A stretch of DNA of 64,000 nucleotides from positions 33,796,335 to 33,860,334 of the forward strand of contig NC_083589.1 of NCBI RefSeq assembly GCF_027579695.1, in the 5' to 3' direction. The stretch comes from Neoarius graeffei (taxonomy: Eukaryota; Chordata; Actinopteri; Siluriformes; Ariidae). Both the position numbers and the translations under genes were made by a program. Shown here piece by piece: positions 57,491 to 64,000 of the stretch. Every line of letters begins with the position of its first letter. Position 1 is the first letter of the stretch. The notes beneath the pieces were generated by a model. The model saw only the letters and a list, made by a program, of their open reading frames with translations, was not told the origin of the DNA and ran no database searches.

Positions 57491-58191
57491 GGTCAAGTTT
57501 ACATTAGACCGTATCAGCGGATCATCAGATTAACGTTTTTAAAACGATTAGCGTGCACACAGCAACGCCAATACACGATTCGCGTGCACATAGCAACGCC
57601 AATACACGGATACGCTCGGCTCCGCAGGCATCCTGCGCTCCAAATCACTCCGCCCTGAACAGCGAGTGCCCTCTGGAGGGTGCGCACTCCGGCCCTGCGC
57701 AGCTCACAGAGCGCGCGAGTGAAGTGCACGAGGCACGATTTGGGACTGAGCCGCTGTGTGTGTGATCTCAGCACATATCACTTACCACTTGCAAGTGGAA
57801 GGATGGCAAGCCTAAAGACAATCATAACTACACAATGGGCAGTATTTGCATCAGTATTTGCAGTATTTTCATACTTTTATACTCTTTAATGAAAGGTGAT
57901 ACAAGGCGGAAGTCCGCGCCGTTTTTCAGCAGTCGCGTCACATGACCAACACCAGCGAATCAGGAAGGTGGATGTCACAGTGACGTTGTCCAATGACGAC
58001 GCCAGCTAGAGCTCAGCACAGCGTATCCGCGTATTCTCAATGTTTACACAGCACCGGACCAGACACGATCTAGATTGAATACGTGGACCCTGGCGGATTC
58101 CCGTTTCTCGGCGTTTCCAGGCGTTTTAATGTAAATGGACAGTGCATCCGCGAAGAAAACGAGACAGATACGGTCTAATGTAAACTTGGCC
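57491..58191. mobile_element. PIF/Harbinger-like MITE, copy 2, with TTA TSD
   Basis: The ends GGTCAAGTTTACATTAGACC and, from the right, GGCCAAGTTTACATTAGACC. TTA lies at 57488-57490 and 58192-58194. 701 bp and nearly identical to copy 1. Confidence 0.92.
57803..57889 (+). CDS. 28-codon hydrophobic small ORF in the MITE, copy 2
   Basis: Same start context, length and TAA stop as the ORF at 52996-53082. Residue 20 is Ala here, so the segment from residue 12 to 28 has no charged residue and would pass as a single membrane helix. Differences from copy 1 inside the ORF amount to one codon position. No family was recognised. It could be the ancestral form of the MITE's cargo or coincidence. Confidence 0.3.
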   Translation: MASLKTIITTQWAVFASVFAVFSYFYTL

Positions 58192-58321
58192 TTAGATTTG
58201 TAACCACACACAACTACATTACTAGATAACATGTTCGAATAAGACACAAATACAGATCAAAATAGAAGACCCACTTGTTATTATTTTTAAATTTATTCAT
58301 TTATTTATTTATTTTTAACTT

Positions 58322-58695
58322 GGGGCAGCATGGTGGTGTAGTGGTTAGCGCTGTCACCTCACAGCAAGAAGGTCCGGGTTCGAGCCCCGTGGCCGTCGAG
58401 GGCCTTTCTGTGCGGAGTTTGCATGTTCTCCCCGTGTCCGCGTGGGTTTCCTCCGGGTGCTCCGGTTTCCCCCACAGTCCAAAGACATGCAGGTTAGGTT
58501 AACTGGTGACTCTAAATTGACTGTAGGTGTGAATGTGAGTGTGAATGGCTGTCTGTGTCTATGTGTCAGCCCTGTGATGACCTGGCGACTTGTCCAGGGT
58601 GTACCCCGCCTTTCGCCCGTAGTCAGCTGGGATAGGCTCCAGCTTGCCTGCGACCCTGTAGAACAGGATAAAGCGGCTAGAGATAATGAGATGAG
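58322..58695 (+). mobile_element. V-SINE copy with TSD
   Basis: A full-length copy. ATTTTTAACTT flanks it (58311-58321 and 58696-58706). Confidence 0.95.
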
Positions 58696-58959
58696 ATTTT
58701 TAACTTTTTTTTTTCATCATGCATCTAGTTGACCTTAGAGATGTGCATTGCGCCCCTGGATCCCATGTGACACAACGTGAAGCGTGCGAGAGGCTTTTAC
58801 TTCCATGTGAGCACGCTTCATCAGCAAGCAAATTGTCGGCAAAGACTACATGTTCTGGTGATTTTTTTGTGGGCAGGGCATAGCAGTAGGGGTCATGTTT
58901 AATTAAATAAAAAGATTAAAGGGGGAAAATAATCCTGTTTGGGACATACCCACTTCAGG

Positions 58960-59188
58960 GTTCAATTTGAATACAGATAAAAATACGGATACTGATAGTG
59001 GCATTGTGAAACGCATCTACAGTTTCCTCAACAAATAAATGACCAAGTATAATATGTTTGTCTCATTTGTTTAACTGGGTTCTCTTTATCTACTTTTAGG
59101 ACTTGTGTGAAAATCTGATGATGTTTTAGGTCATATTTATGCAGAAATATAGAAAATTCTAAAGGGTTCACAAACTTTCAAGCACCAC

Positions 59189-59189
<1 letters not shown>
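58960..59189 (-). mobile_element. Tc1-like terminal fragment, third family
   Basis: The right end reads TTCTAAAGGGTTCACAAACT then TTCAAGCACCACT, a terminus common in fish Tc1-like elements, preceded by sequence matching the subterminal region (AACAAATAAATGACCAAGTA). It is cut by the TCTA array; no transposase remains. Confidence 0.55.
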
Positions 59190-59259
<70 letters not shown>

Positions 59260-59264
59260 GCTCG

Positions 59265-59318
<54 letters not shown>

Positions 59319-59319
59319 T
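59190..59319. repeat. Inverted tetranucleotide arrays (TCTA)n / (TAGA)n
   Basis: About 17 TCTA units (59190-59259) and 13 ATAG units (59266-59318) are mirror inverses around GCTCGAG. The block can fold into one long hairpin or cruciform. Confidence 0.95.
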
Positions 59320-59361
59320 CTATCTATGTGTCTGTATGTGTCTGCCAAATTCAAATAAATT

Positions 59362-59394
<33 letters not shown>

Positions 59395-59698
59395 GTCTCT
59401 CTCTCTCACTCACACACAGCAGTGTGTGTATGTTATAGCCACACACTCCTCTACGGAGCAGTGCTGTGACTTGCAGCCTGTCACATCCTAATTATGGAGG
59501 GCGAGTGAGCAGTGTGACCCAGGCCTCGATGAACACACACACACACACCACACACTGCACGATCTATCACAATTACAAAGTAGACCGAGGGAGACGACCC
59601 TTCTCATCTCTGAACCTCATTTCTCTCACACACACACAGAATGACACTTACACCCTCTCATACTCTCACACACCCCACTGCCCAGACATGCGCGTGCC

Positions 59699-59771
<73 letters not shown>

Positions 59772-60107
59772 GATCCCAGCACATCTCTGCTCTCTCATTG
59801 TCTCCTGTAATTGGAATAGCACTGATGCTTGCTCCCCTGAGGCCCAAACAGCCCATTCTCCTTCTCTCTTTCTATCCTTCTGACTGAATTTTGAACTTCT
59901 ATATCACTATTGTGCCGTGTCTAGGAATGGATTAGTGAGATAGTATTCAAAAATTTCGAAGCATTATTTGAATGAAATGTGAATATTTGGACTGCTGTGT
60001 ATGCATGTAGGAAAGAAGACATGTTCGATATTAAAAGTAGGTGTGGCACAGGTGATTTACAAAAAACTACTGAGGTAAAATATGTCACATGCAAAATAAA
60101 TGGAGAA

Positions 60108-60171
<64 letters not shown>

Positions 60172-60279
60172 GCTACATATTGAGGACTGGATTAGTTTTA
60201 TACCAACAGAGTGAGCACATTTTTAGGAAGTTAGGACATTTTGTCTGGTCCTCACTTCTTCAAAGGGCTATTTGAGGGT
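59320..60279. other. Gene-free stretch with microsatellites
   Basis: (TC)n 59364-59392, (CA)n 59705-59770 and (GT)n 60112-60167. Nothing else is supportable. Confidence 0.55.
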
Positions 60280-60282
60280 TAA

Positions 60283-60824
60283 AGGCTAATTTATGCTGAC
60301 AACGCAGTCCTCGCAGATAGCGTCGCAGACAGTGTCTGCGTAGCCCCCCCCACCTTCGCAGACGCTCTGCGCGCACCTCCCAAAAATTGTGACCACCCCA
60401 GAAGCCTTGCAGACAGCGCCGCAGACAAGAGGGCTCTGATTGGTCCACTCTACATCCGCTGTACACGCACTTCCGCTTCCCTACTTTCCCGGTTTGGTTT
60501 GTTTTCACGACCGGCATTTTTAAAAACACGAGCGAAGATGGAGCAGCACGAAGAGCGGTTGATTGAGGAAGTGAGGAAGTACGTACATCTATACGACTCC
60601 AGTTCTAGTCATTATAAAAAAAAAAGTTCTAGTCATTATAAGTAACCGGAGGATAAACACTCCACTAACCACACCCACCAACTACTCCTAGCGACTTCGC
60701 GCCCCCTTGCGTTGTGCCGGTGAATAACATCGCGCACGCCTATTACTCCCCGCTCAACGATAAATTACAACTGTCTGCGAAAAGCTATCTGCGAAAGCCT
60801 TGTCGCAAGAGCATGCAGAGGCCT
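60283..60824 (+). mobile_element. PIF/Harbinger-like remnant, TAA TSD
   Basis: The ends AGGCTAATTTATGC and, inverted, AGGCCTCTGCATGC, with TAA on both sides (60280-60282 and 60825-60827). Subterminal TCGCAGA/TCTGCGA-like short repeats occur throughout. It encloses a MADF-type protein start. Confidence 0.7.
60538..60621 (+). pseudogene. MADF-domain protein start
   Basis: ATG 60538 opens Met-Glu-Gln-His-Glu-Glu-Arg-Leu-Ile-Glu-Glu-Val-Arg-Lys-Tyr, then Val-His-Leu-Tyr-Asp-Ser-Ser and His-Tyr-Lys, the first helices of a MADF (Myb/SANT-like) domain as found in the second protein of Harbinger elements. Sequence then degrades after an A-run and a small duplication of AGTTCTAGTCATTATAA. About 27 codons survive. 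It would have been a DNA-binding partner of the transposase. Confidence 0.6.
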
Positions 60825-60902
60825 TAAGACTCAGGTTTCAGGTTCAGGTTAGAATGAGGTTTAGGTTGGGGTTAGGGCTAGGCATTTAATTGTGATGGTT
60901 AA

Positions 60903-62421
60903 AGCATATACGCAGAACCATGACCTCACTTTTCGTTTATAAATGCCTGAAACCTCGAGAATGGCACAGAAATAGTTTTAAGCGTTAACAATAAATCTAA
61001 TATAGTAATTTTTACGATTAAAGTGATTCATATAGGTCGCGGTCTGTGTGAATGACCTGGAGATCTGTGACGTCACAGCAGGAAGTCTATCGGTTTCATC
61101 ACCATTTCCGCTATACTAAAACACAGAGCTGACTGCAACTAAGATCCTCCATTTTGAGCTAATTTATCGCCATGCCACATAGATGTGTTTTTGGCGGGTG
61201 CAGCAACATGACAGAAGGTGGATTTACGTTGCATTCATGGCCCAAGAATGTTCAAACTACAAAGATTTGGACGCATTTTGCGAGAAGTTCACGGGCACAT
61301 TGGGCGCCGATGAAGTGGTCTCTCCTCTGCTCTGCATATTTTACTGAAGACTCGTACGAGACCTCTGATCTGTTGAGGAGTGTTGGCTATAAGCCCGTAT
61401 TGAAAGAGGGTACAGTACCAACAATTAAAAGGAAAGAAAACTACAAGAAAAGGAAAGTATTTTTTTATTTTTTAAAAAAGGAAAGTAAGTTCAGTTGCAC
61501 CAGTTCTCCCGGAGTGTAAGCCGAGGGTTGTTGGTAAAACCTGGGAAGGGACATGACATATTATTGCTTGGGCAGTGACCTCCCCACGGTTGTTGCTAAA
61601 ACCAGTGACGTCCTGTCCCAGGTTTTAGTAATTGCCTGAGCCGAGCAGTAATGGCAGAGTACTCCATATGGAGAAAATGGAGAATGAGTGCAGCAGCCAT
61701 CTGATTTTTCCGCTGGATATGCTTGCCGTAGCAGCAATATCTCGCCCTTACATGGAAGAAGCGAATGAACGGAGAACTGAACGAACAGCTGAAGTCAGAT
61801 GGTTTCAAAACAATCGGCCACAAGGTCAGCTTTCAAGAAGCAAGAACACAGATGGGTAAACTCCGACTCTCATTTGGATACAAAACAACAACACTCATTA
61901 TTTACCTGCATTTAGATTAATACATGTAACTTGTATTGTGTGTTTAAGTTACCGGAATAAGATTATTTAATTTGCTTCAGAATGTGATTGTCTCAGTTCA
62001 TCTGATTATTTAATTAGCCTTTTACGTTTTATCAGTGAAAATGCATGCATGTACATGTATGTTGCATAAGTTATAACACCTATCCTGTTTTAATGAGAGT
62101 CGACCCACAATCAGTGAAGTCAAATCAGTCTTAGTTGAGGAAGTCGGTAACGGTATTTCTTGCTTTCACCATAAATTTTTATTTATATGACTTTGGTCTA
62201 TAGCTGTAAAAGGCCTCGGCCTTAAAACCGGTTACCGCTGTGACGTCACGCACTCAGGGCTGGCTGGCTCAGCGGGGCAGCTCGAACGCCAACCTTGCAG
62301 TCGATTTTAACTCTCAGAAATATAAATTTTTTATTCCCATTTATGCAGCATACAAGAGTCAAGGATGGAGATACTATCCACTCAGAAATGTATTTAAAAA
62401 TAAAGGTTCTGCGTATCTGCT
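60903..62421 (+). mobile_element. Kolobok-like DNA transposon remnant, TTAA TSD
   Basis: The ends AGCATATACGCAGAACC and, inverted from the right, AGCAGATACGCAGAACC, are flanked by TTAA at 60899-60902 and 62422-62425. A THAP-domain ORF begins near the left end. A TTAA target together with a THAP protein is characteristic of Kolobok elements. About 1.5 kb; the catalytic part is missing. Confidence 0.8.
61172..61519 (+). pseudogene. THAP-domain protein of the Kolobok-like element
   Basis: An open frame of 115 codons from ATG 61172. It starts Met-Pro-His-Arg-Cys-Val-Phe-Gly-Gly-Cys (first ligand pair) and has His-Ser-Trp-Pro-Lys and Ile-Trp in the expected THAP positions. It reaches Leu-Leu-Cys-Ser-Ala-Tyr-Phe-Thr-Glu-Asp, where a THAP domain has Cys-x-x-His: the last zinc ligand is Tyr. 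Lys-Pro-x-Leu-Lys-x-Gly-Thr-Val-Pro-Thr-Ile follows, typical of the region after THAP. The frame then runs into lysine-rich, probably intronic sequence. THAP domains bind element ends; with the ligand lost, binding is doubtful. Confidence 0.75.
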
Positions 62422-62425
62422 TTAA

Positions 62426-62482
62426 GGTTAGGGTAAAGGGTGAGGGACTGTATTGAGTCCCCACAAAGCTAGAAGTACAAGA

Positions 62483-62553
<71 letters not shown>

Positions 62554-62632
62554 CGATTGCTATAGACTTTGGAAGAAGACAGGAGAAAGTGGAAGTTGTG
62601 TATATTTGTGTACTTGTTTTTGTGCTATATGT

Positions 62633-62691
<59 letters not shown>

Positions 62692-62801
62692 TTGCTGTAG
62701 GCTTAGCACTTCTTCCTTTCATTTCATGTGTTGAAAGAAGGAAGAAGACAGGAGAAACTGGAAGTTTTGTATGTGTGTGCTTGTGTTTGTGTATACGTTA
62801 T

Positions 62802-62842
<41 letters not shown>

Positions 62843-62910
62843 GTGGAAGTCTGTAAATGTGTTCCTACATTATGACTTCCATTAAGAAATGCAATGTCAA
62901 TTACACACCA

Positions 62911-62975
<65 letters not shown>

Positions 62976-63587
62976 CTCTTAAGTGCAACCAAAAACCTGC
63001 AGAGTGCTTTAAGTGTCTGGGGAAAATTAGCCTGTTAAGTGTCACTCTAATTAGGTCTAAAACTAATGGAAGCTTTTGCAATGGCATCAGATGAGCGTTT
63101 CAGCTGTGTTCAGTCGACTTTCTCTCATATTAACATTTGAGTTATGCTAATTCCTACAAATCTAACTTCATAATGTTTACACAACGCTTTTTCAGTGTTC
63201 GCCTCTTGGTGGCTCTATGGATAAGTGTGATCCTGAGGAAAGGGTTCTAGAATCAGCTGTTTCTGTCGAACTTTCTTCACGTCTTATCGGTTTAAACTGA
63301 TTGCTGGTCCACAAATGCTTACGGACCACATCTCATTTTTCAAACTGACTTCCAAGAGACCTACTGCAACATGAAAGGATCTGCAGGAAAATCTAGCAAG
63401 TACTGGTCACTTCCTGCATGTGACAACAATTTCTCATATTCTGATCAATCCCAAATAAAGATCAGGTGTTTGTGTAGGATTTTTGTGTCGGATCTTCTTA
63501 GTTTTATCCACCTGCTGTTATCATGGTCTGCAAAAGAACTTTACAAAGCATATCCAGGATCTCATTGTTGAAAGGTTTCGGTCATTA
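62426..63587. other. Gene-free stretch with four GT arrays
   Basis: (GT)n 62487-62543, 62635-62690, 62804-62840 and 62914-62971. The segments between the first three share GGAAGAAGACAGGAGAAA and TGGAAGTT, so the first two arrays and their flanks look locally duplicated. No exon was seen to 63587. Confidence 0.6.
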
Positions 63588-63780
63588 CGTTACAGGCATT
63601 TAGCAGATGCTCTTACCCAGAGCAGTCTTCTCAGTCAATTCCTCACCATTTTGGGTTCTTTCTGGCAAATACGTAGGTATTCCTCGGGTGTATATAGCTT
63701 GAACGTAGTGTACATAGCTTACGATATTTATTGCGCAAGTTGGCCCACTTTCTCGCTTTCCCTACGTTGCACTGTTTGCT
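63588..63780. repeat. SINE tail fragment joined to an unassigned repeat
   Basis: 63588-63626 (TACAGGCATTTAGCAGATGC) matches the tail of the SINE at 12510-12682. From 63627 the sequence matches 48380-48510. Confidence 0.6.
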
Positions 63781-63963
63781 GATCAACTGACCTCCACCCG
63801 TCCCTGACTACGATTCCTGTTTTTTGATTCGACTCTGACTGCTGTTTGCGATGCTCCCACTCTCCCCTGCATATGCATCCGTAAGTGCCTGCATTCTGAC
63901 AAATGACAGTGGCAATTTGTCAAAAATGCTATCATAATAATTATTGAAAAATAAAAAATATAC

Positions 63964-64000
63964 AGGCGGCACGGTGGTGTAGTGGTTAGCGCTGTCGCCT
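63964..64000 (+). mobile_element. V-SINE head, cut by window end
   Basis: GGCGGCACGGTGGTGTAGTG and GTTAGCGCTGTCGCCT match the first 37 bases of the family. Confidence 0.93.

Noticed and set aside
60839..60885. Telomere-like GGTTAGGG phrases
   Set aside because: Only one or two imperfect units within a generally G/T-rich segment; no array.
42612..63094. Long open frames of alternating Cys-Val, His-Thr or Ser-Leu
   Set aside because: They are GT, CA and TC microsatellites, open in several frames by composition alone.

Overview
The window looks like nuclear DNA of a teleost fish, most likely a siluriform (catfish). The case rests on repeat content. A tRNA-derived SINE with the V-SINE (DANA/Mermaid-type) body occurs about 22 times in 64 kb. 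A second tRNA-derived SINE occurs four times. Fish-type Tc1/mariner, hAT, PIF/Harbinger-like, Kolobok-like, Gmr1-type Ty3/gypsy, L2-like, RTE-like and Penelope-like pieces fill much of the rest, with very many CA/GT, GA/TC, TA and ATCT microsatellites. No complete host gene is visible. The only host-gene candidate is a short first coding exon at 41119-41170, downstream of a CT-rich, locally CpG-bearing leader and followed by a GT donor. If it is real, the gene's first intron runs rightward from there.

Layout. 1-4779: minus-strand Ty3/gypsy element with the unusual order gag-PR-INT-RT-RNaseH (Gmr1 type), running off the left edge and carrying a V-SINE in its integrase. 4.8-8.6 kb: SINEs and RTE-like fragments. 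8.6-9.64 kb: a mariner-like remnant holding two opposed V-SINEs. 10.19-11.35 kb: an element with a THAP exon pair on the plus strand facing a second ORF on the minus strand. 13.14-15.68 kb: a non-autonomous LTR element with a 51-bp (17-codon) tandem array, invaded by an L2-like LINE end and by a 99-bp-arm foldback element. 17.8-18.2 kb: a LINE C-terminus. 18.72-22.48 kb: one V-SINE split by two DNA transposons, one of which is itself split by a hAT MITE. 23.65-23.8 kb: a Penelope-like hammerhead motif. 24.55-26.15 kb: a complete Tc1 element disabled by two TGA codons. 27.6-37.7 kb: V-SINEs, a Tc1-type MITE, other small DNA elements and a Tol2-like hAT with a BED exon. 37.8-40.8 kb: a foldback MITE inside a V-SINE, then a second Tc1 with a V-SINE in it. 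41-45.7 kb: the exon candidate and microsatellite-rich putative intron. 45.7-53.6 kb: SINEs, a hAT MITE and a Harbinger-like MITE. 55.48-56.34 kb: a 35-bp minisatellite. 57.49-58.19 kb: a second copy of that Harbinger-like MITE. 59.19-59.32 kb: a TCTA/TAGA palindrome. 60.28-62.42 kb: a Harbinger-like MADF fragment beside a Kolobok-like THAP element.

Most protein-like reading frames belong to transposons and are broken by stops or frameshifts. The insertion order can often be read directly, because many target-site duplications are intact (11-14 bp for SINEs, 8 bp for hAT, TTA/TAA for Harbinger, TTAA for Kolobok, TA for Tc1). Family names rest on recognised motifs and termini, not on database searches.
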